Positions 53,046 to 64,000 of a stretch of 64,000 nt of DNA are shown here, one piece after another. Within the stretch, counting starts at the first letter, position 1. The number at the start of each line of letters is the position of its first letter. The notes under the pieces were generated by a model that did no database searches, was not told the DNA's origin, and saw only the letters and a list, made by a program, of their open reading frames with translations. Source of the DNA: Sphaerotilus sulfidivorans (GTDB taxonomy: Bacteria > Pseudomonadota > Gammaproteobacteria > Burkholderiales > Burkholderiaceae_C); assembly GCF_013426975.1 (NCBI RefSeq), contig NZ_JACCPY010000009.1, positions 1 through 64,000 of the forward strand. Reading direction: 5' to 3'. The position numbers and the translations under genes are program-made.

Positions 53046-53894
53046 ATGAAAAACGTCCACCGCTTCATCATCTTCGGCCTGCTCGGCGTCTTTGCGCTGT
53101 TCTTCCTGCTGCCGTTCTACGTGATGCTCGTGACCTCGCTGAAGGACATGAGCGAGATCCGCGGCGGCAGCCTGCTGGCGCTGCCGGCCGGGCTGAACTT
53201 CGAGGCCTGGGGCAAGGCCTGGTCGAATGCCTGCACCGGCACCGACTGCAACGGCCTGCAGCCCTTCTTCTGGAACTCGATGGCGATGATCGTGCCGGCC
53301 GTGGCGATCTCCACCACGCTGGGCGCGCTCAACGGCTATGTGCTGACCAAGTGGCGCTTCAAGGGCAGCGAGCTGCTGTTCTCCTTCATGCTGTTCGGCG
53401 TGTTCATGCCGCTGCAGGTGGTGCTGCTGCCGATGTCGCAGGTGCTGGGCTGGGTCGGCCTGTCGGACTCGATCTGGGGCCTGATCACGGTGCACGTGCT
53501 GATGGGCCTGGCCTCGACCACGCTGTTCTTCCGCAACTACTACATCGGGCTGCCCGACGAGCTGATCAAGGCGGCGATGCTCGACGGTGCCGGCTTCTTC
53601 CGCATCTTCGTGCGCATCGTGCTGCCGCTGTCGACGCCCATCCTGGTCGTCACGCTGATCTGGCAGTTCACCAACATCTGGAACGACTTCCTGTTCGGCG
53701 TGGTGTTCTCCGGCGCCGATTCCAAGCCGATCACGGTGGGCCTGAACAACCTGGCCAACACCTCCAGCTCGGTCAAGGAATACAACGTGGACATGGCCGC
53801 CGCGATGATCGCCGCGCTGCCGACGCTCCTCGTCTATGTCGTCGCAGGCAAGTACTTCGTGCGCGGGCTGACCGCCGGCGCCGTCAAGGGTTAA
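53046..53894 (+). CDS. gtsC: Sugar ABC importer permease
   Basis: 282 residues of the MalG/UgpE type. It starts MKNVHRFIIFGLLGVFALFF, and the coupling loop is DELIKAAMLDGAGFFRIFVR. NIWNDFLFGVVF is characteristic of glucose-type permeases. It forms the channel with gtsB. Start follows GAGAG, and the ATPase gene starts 20 bp after its stop. Confidence 0.92.
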   Translation: MKNVHRFIIFGLLGVFALFFLLPFYVMLVTSLKDMSEIRGGSLLALPAGLNFEAWGKAWSNACTGTDCNGLQPFFWNSMAMIVPAVAISTTLGALNGYVLTKWRFKGSELLFSFMLFGVFMPLQVVLLPMSQVLGWVGLSDSIWGLITVHVLMGLASTTLFFRNYYIGLPDELIKAAMLDGAGFFRIFVRIVLPLSTPILVVTLIWQFTNIWNDFLFGVVFSGADSKPITVGLNNLANTSSSVKEYNVDMAAAMIAALPTLLVYVVAGKYFVRGLTAGAVKG

Positions 53895-53914
53895 GAAGGA
53901 TTCAGGATCTCATC

Positions 53915-54979
<1,065 letters not shown>

Positions 54980-55020
54980 GCCCCCCGCCGCCGCCCGCCG
55001 GCTTGTTCTGGGCACGAAAC

Positions 55021-55049
55021 CTGCGGCGCGCTACGATGGCGCGCCGCAG
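55021..55049 (+). terminator. Hairpin between gtsD and glk
   Basis: CTGCGGCGCGC and GCGCGCCGCAG are perfect 11-base arms around TACGATG, then TCGTTTCC. It may terminate gts transcription. The loop TACGAT could equally be a -10 element for glk. Confidence 0.6.
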
Positions 55050-55112
55050 TCGTTTCCGGCCGGCGCCTGTCCTTCTTTCCCTGCCCTTCATTCCCGAGTG
55101 ACGTCCCCGCAG

Positions 55113-56084
55113 ATGAGCTCCCGTTCGCCCTATCCCCGCCTCGTGGCCGACATCGGCGGCACCAACGCCCGCTTCGGCTGGATCGCGCATGACGGCGCCG
55201 CGATCGACCGGATCCGCACCCTGCCCTGCGCCGAGCATGCGACGCTGGCCGATGCGGTGCGCGCCTATCTCGCCGGCACCGGCCTGGGGCAGCCCGGCTC
55301 GATGGCGATGGGCATCGCCAATCCGGTCACCGGCGACGAGATCCGCATGACCAACCACCACTGGGGCTTCTCGATCTCGGGCCTGCAGGCCGAGCTGGGC
55401 CTGCAGCGGCTGGTGGTGATCAACGACTTCACCGCGCTGGCGCTGGCGCTGCCCTCGCTGCAGCCGCACGAGCTGCGCCAGGTCGGCGGCGGCAGCGCCC
55501 GCCCGCAGGCCCCGATCGCGCTGATCGGCCCGGGCACCGGCCTGGGCGTGTCCGGCCTGCTGCCGGCCGGCGACCAGTGGGTCGCGCTGGCCGGCGAAGG
55601 CGGCCATGTGACGCTGGCGGCCAGCGACGCGCGCGAGGAGGCGATCATCGCGGTGCTGCGCGAGCGCTACGGCCACGCCTCGGCCGAGCGCGCGATCTGC
55701 GGCGCCGGCCTGGTGGCGCTGTACGAGGCCGTCTGCCAGCTCGACGGCGTGGCCGCGGCCGCATCGACGCCGGCCGACGTCAGCCGCCGCGCGCTCTCGG
55801 GCGAATGCGCCCGCAGCGTCGAGGCGGCCTCGCGCTTCTGCGCGCTGCTGGGCAGCGTCGCGGGCAATCTGGCGCTGACGCTGGGCGCGCTGGGCGGCGT
55901 CTACATCGGCGGCGGCATCGTGCCGCGCCTGGGCGACTTTCTCGACCGCTCGGACTTCCGCGCCCGCTTCGAGGCCAAGGGGCGCTTCCAGGCCTATCTG
56001 GCGCAGATGCCGGTCTTCGTCATCGACGCCAGCGTGTCGCCGGCGCTGCTGGGCGTGGCACGGGCTCTGGATCAGGATCTCTGA
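55113..56084 (+). CDS. glk: Glucokinase
   Basis: 323 residues from the ATG at 55113 (a GTG at 55098 is possible). Motifs are LVADIGGTNARFG (ATP phosphate), VVINDFTALALALP with the catalytic Asp, and LIGPGTGLGVSG. It phosphorylates imported glucose to glucose 6-phosphate, feeding the Entner-Doudoroff route, and so completes the uptake module. It belongs to the bacterial glucokinase family, not ROK. The 3' end is followed by a terminator for the opposite-strand gene. Confidence 0.94.
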   Translation: MSSRSPYPRLVADIGGTNARFGWIAHDGAAIDRIRTLPCAEHATLADAVRAYLAGTGLGQPGSMAMGIANPVTGDEIRMTNHHWGFSISGLQAELGLQRLVVINDFTALALALPSLQPHELRQVGGGSARPQAPIALIGPGTGLGVSGLLPAGDQWVALAGEGGHVTLAASDAREEAIIAVLRERYGHASAERAICGAGLVALYEAVCQLDGVAAAASTPADVSRRALSGECARSVEAASRFCALLGSVAGNLALTLGALGGVYIGGGIVPRLGDFLDRSDFRARFEAKGRFQAYLAQMPVFVIDASVSPALLGVARALDQDL

Positions 56085-56086
56085 TG

Positions 56087-56117
56087 AAAAAGAGGCCATA
56101 CCTCTCGGTGTGGCCTC
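56087..56117 (-). terminator. Terminator of the secreted-protein gene
   Basis: On the minus strand GAGGCCACAC and GTATGGCCTC pair (one G-U) and are followed by TTTTTC. It sits 27 bp after that gene's stop and is the clearest intrinsic terminator with a U-run in the window. Confidence 0.8.
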
Positions 56118-56144
56118 GTCCAGCGTGTGTGATGCGTCGCGCGC

Positions 56145-57383
56145 TCAGGGAGCGATGCTGGCGCTCCACTTGCCAGTCGCGGCGTTCTTCGACACCTGCA
56201 CCTTGACGGTTGGCACCAGCTTGTCGGGCTGGATATAGCCCGTCACGGTGTCGCCACGGAAAGTCTTCGAGAAAATTTCCCCAGATTTCGCCGTGGCAAT
56301 TTGCAGCGTCGCATAAGTTCCCGTCGGAACCTCCAGACCCTCCTGGGTCACGGAAATCTGATAGACACCCTCGACGAGCTTGCTTTCATCGCAAGTAACG
56401 TAGTAGTGCTCGGGGCCCGTTGTCGTACTGTCCTTGTCCAAGTACCCGGCATCACCCTGCAGACTTCCGCCACCGCCCTTGGCTTTCGACTCATCCGTGT
56501 AATGGACATGCTTGGAACCAGGAGCCGGTTCGATGATGTGCATGTCGAAGTCGTTTTCCACACCCGGGACTGAACTCGGAAGTGTCCACGACAGGGTGGC
56601 CGTGAAAAAGCCTCGATTGTTCTCCACATTGGTCGGTGTGATCAGTGCGGCCATCTTGGCGGACAGCTCGGAGGTATCCGAACCAGGCCGAGCTGCCAGC
56701 GACAGGCGCAGCGCGCTGCTGTCAGTCGGCGAGCCGACGCTGACGAAGCCCTTGTCTGCAAAGAGCGCACCCTGCTCGCCTTGGCTGACCAGCGTGATCT
56801 TCTGGCGTTCGGTGTAAAGCGCCTGAATGCGGGTCTTCTGCTTGTTGCCCAGGGTGGTCGAACTGGACACATCGGCCTTCATCTGGGATAGCGCGTCTGC
56901 CGTCTGCTTGGTGACTTGACCAGTGAAGGCAGCACTCAGTTCGCTGAAACGAGAATCACCTGTCTTGGTTGCCAGAGCAGCCCAGCTCGAGGTATCGCCG
57001 CCCAGAAAATCCCAGAAATACTCCCAGTACGAACTCAGCACGCCATCAAGCGACTGGCGGTAGGTGGTGGCCAGTGCCTGCAGTTGCGTGGTGTTGGCAG
57101 AGTAGAAGGTCTCATAGTGGACCACCTCGCCATTGATTGTCTCACTCGTGCCAGTAGTGTTAACCCCATGCCGAGCACGGCGCATCGCGGCGCGTTGCGC
57201 GTCTGCGTCGTCAGGCAGAGCCATCGTGCCGTTGTAGTAGGCAACGACGTAGCCACCCTCCGGATCACAAATGCCCGCGGTCGCGGCAGAACCGGTGACG
57301 TGTCCAGCCATCAGGGCCAGGCCGGCTGCGCCCGCCAGCGCGTGACGCAGGAAGTTGTGCTTGCTCTTCAGCTTGATCTTCAT
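56145..57383 (-). CDS. Secreted protein with YfaP/DUF2135-like domain, function unknown
   Basis: 412 residues from the ATG at 57383. The signal peptide reads KSKHNFLRHALAGAAGLALM, with cleavage near GSAATA. The middle (70-240) is helical and unfamiliar. Residues about 245-340 have a beta domain: SWTLPSSVPGVENDFDMHII, EPAPGSKHVHYTDES, GDAGYLDKDSTTTGPEHYY. This pattern resembles DUF2135/YfaP, where the DxDxH segment binds metal or carbohydrate-like ligands in known folds. It is 20 bp downstream of the lipoprotein gene, so co-transcribed. Codon use is less GC-extreme than in neighbours. Function not recognised. Confidence 0.65.
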   Translation of the reverse strand: MKIKLKSKHNFLRHALAGAAGLALMAGHVTGSAATAGICDPEGGYVVAYYNGTMALPDDADAQRAAMRRARHGVNTTGTSETINGEVVHYETFYSANTTQLQALATTYRQSLDGVLSSYWEYFWDFLGGDTSSWAALATKTGDSRFSELSAAFTGQVTKQTADALSQMKADVSSSTTLGNKQKTRIQALYTERQKITLVSQGEQGALFADKGFVSVGSPTDSSALRLSLAARPGSDTSELSAKMAALITPTNVENNRGFFTATLSWTLPSSVPGVENDFDMHIIEPAPGSKHVHYTDESKAKGGGGSLQGDAGYLDKDSTTTGPEHYYVTCDESKLVEGVYQISVTQEGLEVPTGTYATLQIATAKSGEIFSKTFRGDTVTGYIQPDKLVPTVKVQVSKNAATGKWSASIAP

Positions 57384-57403
57384 CGTGTCGCTCCCGGTCG
57401 ATG

Positions 57404-57952
57404 TCAGTTGCTGCTGGTGCAGCCGGTGCCTTCGGGGGCACGCACGACGGTGTCGTTGACCGCCGCGGCATAGGCCAGATAGGCCGAGGCGCGTGCGTCG
57501 GTGTTGAGGGCCACGCGGCGCACGTCGGCCACCGCCTTGTAGCCGGCGTCGATCGAGGCGGCGCTCTGCATCACGCATTCCACCGCATCGCTGGCCGCGG
57601 TGCGGGCAGTGCGCAGCGCATCGGCGTCGGTCGTGCTGACCGTGATCGCACCCTGATAGGCCCGGGCCAGCTGGGTTGCAGCCGCGCTCATCGCGCTGGT
57701 GTAGCCCTGGCTGCCGATCCAGGTGGCGACATCGTCACGCACGCCATCGGCGTTGGCATCGGTGCCGGCAGCGGCACTGCCTCGGTCCAGCACCAGCGTC
57801 GAGCCCGACACGCCGGCCATCACCTCGGTGGTGGTCTTCGCCGTCGTTCCCGTTCCCGCGCCACCGTCGCTGCTGCCACCGCCGCCGCCACCGCCGCAAC
57901 CGGCCAGCAGGCCGAGCGTCAGCAGCGCCCCCATCATCGACAACTTCTTCAT
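57404..57952 (-). CDS. Lipoprotein with calcium-loop-like motif, partner of the secreted protein
   Basis: 182 residues from the ATG at 57952, with GGAAA eight bases away. The lipobox is LLAGC, followed by a run of Gly. DANADGVRDDVATWIG is a DxNxDG loop of the kind found in calcium-binding repeats. The rest is Ala-rich helices with Cys at about 136 and near the C-terminus, possibly a disulphide. The gene is followed after 20 bp by the secreted protein gene. Function not recognised; a membrane-anchored partner is likely. Confidence 0.65.
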   Translation of the reverse strand: MKKLSMMGALLTLGLLAGCGGGGGGGSSDGGAGTGTTAKTTTEVMAGVSGSTLVLDRGSAAAGTDANADGVRDDVATWIGSQGYTSAMSAAATQLARAYQGAITVSTTDADALRTARTAASDAVECVMQSAASIDAGYKAVADVRRVALNTDARASAYLAYAAAVNDTVVRAPEGTGCTSSN

Positions 57953-58062
57953 GATCATCGTTTCCAAGCAGGTCACTCGATGGCCGGGAACCGATTCAGG
58001 CTCATCCAGAGAGCCTGTCCGGAGCTCACTCCCGACCGATGAGACATTCTGGAACCGGTGAA

Positions 58063-58080
58063 GAAGGACCCTAATCCTTC
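58063..58080 (-). terminator. Weak hairpin after ligA
   Basis: GAAGGA and TCCTTC pair around six bases, 42 bp after the ligA stop on the minus strand; TTCACC follows. Possible terminator, poorly supported. Confidence 0.3.
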
Positions 58081-58121
58081 ATTTCAGGGGGTTCATGTCG
58101 CGGCTTTTCCGATATTGCGAC

Positions 58122-60302
<2,181 letters not shown>

Positions 60303-61523
60303 TCAGCTGAACAGGCGGCGCGTGACCGGCGCACCGGCAGGCAGGCCGAACTCCTCGAGCTTGTCGTACAGGCCGTCGAGATCCTCGCGGATCATCGCGA
60401 AGGACTCGGCATGGAGGCGCTGGCCGGAATCATCGGTCACCTCGGCGTCCAGCGAGATCGCCAGCGCCTGGCCGGCCGCGCACCAGGCGTTGAAGGGCTG
60501 GTCCTGGCGCGGCGTCTGCGGCACGTCGAAGATCAGCGACATCTGGTCGACCCAGACCTGGCCAGGATCGTCGGCCAGGGCCGCCTGGGCGTCCAGGCAC
60601 AGCTCCAGCACCGGCGGCGCGCCTTCGGTGCGGCCGGGCAGCACCAGCCGGCCCGGCGTCGGTCCGTCGACGAAGCCATGGCGCGCGGCATGCTGCTGGA
60701 CCCAGCTCAGCGGCCAGCTGCCGCGCCGGGCCTGCAGGCGCATCGCCAGCTGGGCGTCATGGTTGACCGCGATGTGATCGAGCGCCCGGGCCTGCGCCAC
60801 CACCTCGAGCATGTCGGGGAAGAGCGCCTCGCCGCCCAGCGCATCGGCGCAGGCCTGGATCTTCTGGACGAACTCGGAATACTCGATCTCGTTGATCGCG
60901 CCGCCGCGGTTGACCTGCTGCACGCCAGCCTGCAGCGCGCTGTAGCGGGCCGGGGCAGCCAGGGGCTCCCATTGGCCGGTCTCGGCATGGCGACCCTCGA
61001 TCAGGAAGGGCTTGCTGCCGGCGCGGCGGGTCGGCGGCACCTGCGCGAGCACCTGCTCGGCCGACAGCGGCGCGTCCAGCCCGATCGGCACGATCGCGTC
61101 GATCAGCGCGTCGATGCGGGCCGGGCTGCTGTGGCGGCGCGGCGCATGCGCCAGCGCGGCCGGTACCTCGCTCAGACGCTGCTCGATCGGCGTCACCGGC
61201 ACGACCGCCGGAGCAGGCGCGATCGCGTGCATCTCCGGCTCCCGCACGGCGGCCGGCTCGCGCGGCAGCGCATCGAAGACCGTCGGGCGGGTGGAGGCCG
61301 GCTCCGGACCGAAGCTCGGCTCGAGCGCCATCGGCACGGTGCCCGGGCCGGAGTCGGACGCATCGGGCGGCGGCAGCGGCGCGGTGTCGGAGGCGGTGCC
61401 GGCCGGGGCAGAGGTCGGCCGGGCACGGCCGGCGGCCCGGCGCGTCTGCCAGGCACCATGCCCGATCACTCCGGCGAGCACCAAGCCGCCGATGATGGCC
61501 AACCAGATTTGCAGCGAATTCAT
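60303..61523 (-). CDS. zipA: Cell division protein ZipA
   Basis: 406 residues. An N-terminal membrane anchor (SLQIWLAIIGGLVLAGVIG) is followed by a Pro/Ala-rich linker of about 100 residues. The C-terminal globular domain binds the FtsZ tail (e.g. VDQMSLIFDVPQTPRQDQPFN). It tethers FtsZ to the membrane at the division site. It lies between smc and ligA and is normal in length for betaproteobacteria. Confidence 0.9.
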   Translation of the reverse strand: MNSLQIWLAIIGGLVLAGVIGHGAWQTRRAAGRARPTSAPAGTASDTAPLPPPDASDSGPGTVPMALEPSFGPEPASTRPTVFDALPREPAAVREPEMHAIAPAPAVVPVTPIEQRLSEVPAALAHAPRRHSSPARIDALIDAIVPIGLDAPLSAEQVLAQVPPTRRAGSKPFLIEGRHAETGQWEPLAAPARYSALQAGVQQVNRGGAINEIEYSEFVQKIQACADALGGEALFPDMLEVVAQARALDHIAVNHDAQLAMRLQARRGSWPLSWVQQHAARHGFVDGPTPGRLVLPGRTEGAPPVLELCLDAQAALADDPGQVWVDQMSLIFDVPQTPRQDQPFNAWCAAGQALAISLDAEVTDDSGQRLHAESFAMIREDLDGLYDKLEEFGLPAGAPVTRRLFS

Positions 61524-61598
61524 CGGACCCTGTTTTCCTTGTCTTCAGTCGTGTCGTTGCTCGCGCAGCGCGGCAGCCCTGCCAGGCACAGGCTCATC

Positions 61599-64000
61599 TC
61601 ATGAGTCCGCCATCGAGACGGCAGCCTCCATGTCGACGGCGACGATGCGCGAGACCCCCTGCTCCTGCATTGTCACCCCGATGAGCTGTTCTGCCATTTC
61701 CATCGCTATTTTGTTATGCGAGATGAACAGGAACTGCGTTTGATCAGACATCTTGCGCACGAGACGGGCATATCGCTCGGTATTGGCGTCGTCCAGTGGC
61801 GCATCCACCTCATCGAGCAGGCAGAACGGCGCAGGATTGAGCTGGAAGATCGCGAAGACCAGCGCGATGGCGGTCAGCGCCTTCTCGCCGCCCGACAGCA
61901 GATGGATGGTCGAGTTCTTCTTGCCAGGCGGCTGCGCCATGACCTGCACGCCGGCGTCGAGGATCTCCTCGCCGGTCATCACCAGCCGGGCAGTGCCGCC
62001 GCCGAACAGCGACGGGAACATCTGGCCGAAGCCGGCGTCGACCCGCTCGAAGGTGCTGCGCAGCAGGTCGCGCGTCTCGGCGTCGATCTTGCGGATCGCC
62101 TCCTCCAGCGTCTGCATCGCCTCCTGCAGGTCGGCGTTCTGCGCATCCAGGAAGCCCTTGCGCTCGCGCGCCGAGCCCAGCTCCTCGAGCGCGGCCAGGT
62201 TGACCGCGCCCAGCGCGTTCATCTCGCGCTGCAGCCGGTCGATCTCGGCCTGCAGGCCGTGCAGGCGCACGCCGTCGCGATCGATGCCCTCGGCGAGCGG
62301 CGCCAGATCGACGCCGGCGGCCTGCAACTGCTCCATGAACTGCGCGCCGCCCAGCGAGGCGGCCTGCTCCTCGAGCTGCAGCCGGGTGATGTCGTCGCGC
62401 AGCGGCTGCAGCTCGCGCTCGAGCGCGCCGCGGCGCTCGTCATGCTGGCGCAGCTGCAGCGTGAGTTCCTCATGGCGCGAGCGCACGCCCGAGAGCGCCT
62501 GCTCGCGCTCGATGCGCAGCGCCAGCGCCTCCTGCAGGCCCTCGCTGGTCGAGGCCTCGTCGAAGCCGTCGAGCTCGAGCTGCAGCTGGCTCTCGGTCTG
62601 GGTGGCGGCGCGGATCTGCTGCGTGGCAGTCTCGATCGCGCGCTGCAGCTCGCCGCGGCGCGCCTCCAGCGCGCGGGCACCGAACTGCGCCTCCTGCGCG
62701 CCGCGCTCGAGCCGGCGCAGCTGCTCGCGGGCATCGTTCAGACGCCGCTCGGCCTCCAGCACCCGGTCCTCGGCGGCGACCTGCGCCTCCTGCGCGTCGC
62801 CGAGCTGCAGATCCAGCGCTTCCAGCCGGGCCTGATCGGTCTGGCGGCGCTCCTCGATGTCCTCGGCCTGCAGGTCGATCTCGGCGATCTCGGCGTCGAG
62901 CTGCTCGCGCCGGCGGGTGGCCTGCTCGGCCTGCTGCGCCAGGCGCAGCACCTCGACCTGCAGCTGATGCGCGCGCGACTGCGCCTCGCCCGCCTCGCGC
63001 CGGGCGACGGCGAGCTGGCGCGAGGCCTCGGCGGCGGCAGCCTCGGCACGCACATGCGCGTCGCGCGCGCCGTCGGCCAGCAGCACCTGCGCGCGGGTCT
63101 GGCGGTCGAGCTGCTCGATCTCCTGCGCGCGCGCCAGCAGGCCGGACTGCTCGGAGTCCGGCGCATGGAAGGCCACCGCATGACGGCTGACCGCATGGCC
63201 GGCCGGCGTCAGGATCAGCTCGCCCGGGCGCAGCCGCTCGCGCAGCAGGAGCGCCGCGGCCAGATCCGGCGCGGTGCGGCAGCCCGCCAGCCAGTCCTCC
63301 AGCAGCCCGGACAGCGCCACATCGCCCAGGCGCAGCCGCGAGGCCAGCGTCGGCAGCGGCAGGCGCGGCGCCTCCTCGGCCGGCGCCTCGGTGCGGCCGG
63401 CCTCGGCCAGGCTGCAGAACACCAGCCGCGCCGGCGGCGGATCGGCCTCGAAGGCGCGCACCGTCTCGACCCGGCCGATCTCCAGCGCCTGCAGACGCTC
63501 GCGCAGCGCCGCCTCCAGCGCGCTTTCCCAGCCCGGCTCGACCTGCAGCCGGGTCCACAGCGCCGCCAGCCCGTCCAGGCCGTGACGCGCCAGCCAGGGC
63601 GGCAGCCGGCCACCGCGCTGCACCTTCTCCTGCAGCGCACGCAGCGCGTCGAGCTTGGCGGCCAGCTGGGCGCGGCGCGCCTGCTCCTGGCTGGCGAGCT
63701 GCTGCGCGGCGCGGCGCTGCTCCTCCAGCTCGGGCAGCTGTTCGGTCAGCGCGGCCAGCCGCTCCTCGGCCTGAACCTGCAGATCGCGGGCCTCGTCGAG
63801 CTGCGCCTGCAGCAGCGCCAGCCGATCGGCATCCGGCGCGGCGAGCTGGCGCCGCTCGGTGCCGAGACGCTCGCGGCGCAGCTCGAGCTCGCGGCGGCGC
63901 TCGTCGAGGTGGCGCGACTGCGCCGCCAGCAGCTGGATCTGCTGCTGCACGCCGGTGGCGCGGGCCCGCTGGGCGCCGGCCTGCTGCGTGGCCTGGCGCA
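61599..64000 (-). CDS. smc: Chromosome segregation protein SMC, C-terminal part (5' end outside window)
   Basis: At least 800 residues, open at base 64000. The visible part has coiled coil, a hinge domain (about LPPWLARHGLDGLAALW to GHAVSRHAVAFHAPD), a second long coiled coil and the C-terminal ATPase half: signature LLSGGEKALTAIALVFAIF, Walker B FCLLDEVDAPLDDAN and FLFISHNKIAMEMA. The N-terminal Walker A half is outside. SMC organises and separates chromosomes with ScpA and ScpB. First gene of the smc-zipA-ligA run. Confidence 0.97.
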   Translation of the reverse strand, partial: RQATQQAGAQRARATGVQQQIQLLAAQSRHLDERRRELELRRERLGTERRQLAAPDADRLALLQAQLDEARDLQVQAEERLAALTEQLPELEEQRRAAQQLASQEQARRAQLAAKLDALRALQEKVQRGGRLPPWLARHGLDGLAALWTRLQVEPGWESALEAALRERLQALEIGRVETVRAFEADPPPARLVFCSLAEAGRTEAPAEEAPRLPLPTLASRLRLGDVALSGLLEDWLAGCRTAPDLAAALLLRERLRPGELILTPAGHAVSRHAVAFHAPDSEQSGLLARAQEIEQLDRQTRAQVLLADGARDAHVRAEAAAAEASRQLAVARREAGEAQSRAHQLQVEVLRLAQQAEQATRRREQLDAEIAEIDLQAEDIEERRQTDQARLEALDLQLGDAQEAQVAAEDRVLEAERRLNDAREQLRRLERGAQEAQFGARALEARRGELQRAIETATQQIRAATQTESQLQLELDGFDEASTSEGLQEALALRIEREQALSGVRSRHEELTLQLRQHDERRGALERELQPLRDDITRLQLEEQAASLGGAQFMEQLQAAGVDLAPLAEGIDRDGVRLHGLQAEIDRLQREMNALGAVNLAALEELGSARERKGFLDAQNADLQEAMQTLEEAIRKIDAETRDLLRSTFERVDAGFGQMFPSLFGGGTARLVMTGEEILDAGVQVMAQPPGKKNSTIHLLSGGEKALTAIALVFAIFQLNPAPFCLLDEVDAPLDDANTERYARLVRKMSDQTQFLFISHNKIAMEMAEQLIGVTMQEQGVSRIVAVDMEAAVSMADS

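Overview
The window is GC-rich chromosomal DNA, densely coding on both strands. It suggests a betaproteobacterium of the order Burkholderiales. The evidence is the third-position GC bias, the smc-zipA-ligA gene order, a Bug/TctC-type solute receptor, the CoaBC fusion and the pairing of HMG-CoA lyase with a CaiB/BaiF CoA-transferase. Placement near Sphaerotilus or Leptothrix-like genera is a guess. I recognised no rRNA, tRNA, CRISPR array, phage or insertion sequence.

Bases 1-10277 (minus strand) form one metal- or metallophore-uptake island. It holds an outer-membrane TonB-dependent receptor, a Fur-family regulator with a His-rich tail, a peptide/nickel-type ABC importer (binding protein, two permeases, one fused double ATPase), ExbB, two ExbDs and TonB. 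Two AT-rich palindromes lie where operators would be expected. At the window edge tonB loses its recognisable C-terminus and runs into the start of an AEC-type transporter on the other strand, so this is a deletion or misassembly junction. coaBC, a second TonB receptor, a surface lipoprotein and a divergent RlmN/Cfr-like radical SAM methylase follow (10.4-17.5 kb).

Bases 17.5-24.4 kb look catabolic. They hold an IclR regulator with a palindromic operator, HMG-CoA lyase, a CoA-transferase, a DUF3237 protein, a LuxR-type regulator, a Bug receptor and a PaaK-like ligase. Bases 24.6-31.4 kb are one gene for a 2281-residue RTX-type protein made of 17 tandem units of 120-126 residues, with a higher-order block pattern. 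Bases 32-38 kb are an acetate-uptake region: DUF485, ActP, a cNMP/CBS/DUF294 protein and a DnaQ-like exonuclease, with an FNR-type site upstream of DUF485-actP. A methyltransferase and a SEC-C protein follow.

Bases 39-45 kb hold mixed genes: a decayed receiver protein, dusC, a zinc-ribbon protein with a degenerate Card1/DUF1887-like nuclease domain, hyi, a DUF808 membrane protein, phoB with a Pho-box-like site and no adjacent phoR, and small conserved proteins. Bases 45.7-48.4 kb carry glnS and fabI. Bases 48.4-56.1 kb form a glucose module: a two-component system, GtsABCD-type ABC importer and glucokinase, with strong hairpins between gtsA and gtsB and before glk. A secreted protein and lipoprotein pair follows, then ligA, zipA and the 3' part of smc, which runs off the window.

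The best candidates for something undescribed are the degenerate-nuclease zinc-ribbon protein (40645-41694), the giant modular RTX protein, the dedicated two-membrane uptake island, and the secreted YfaP-like protein with its lipoprotein partner.
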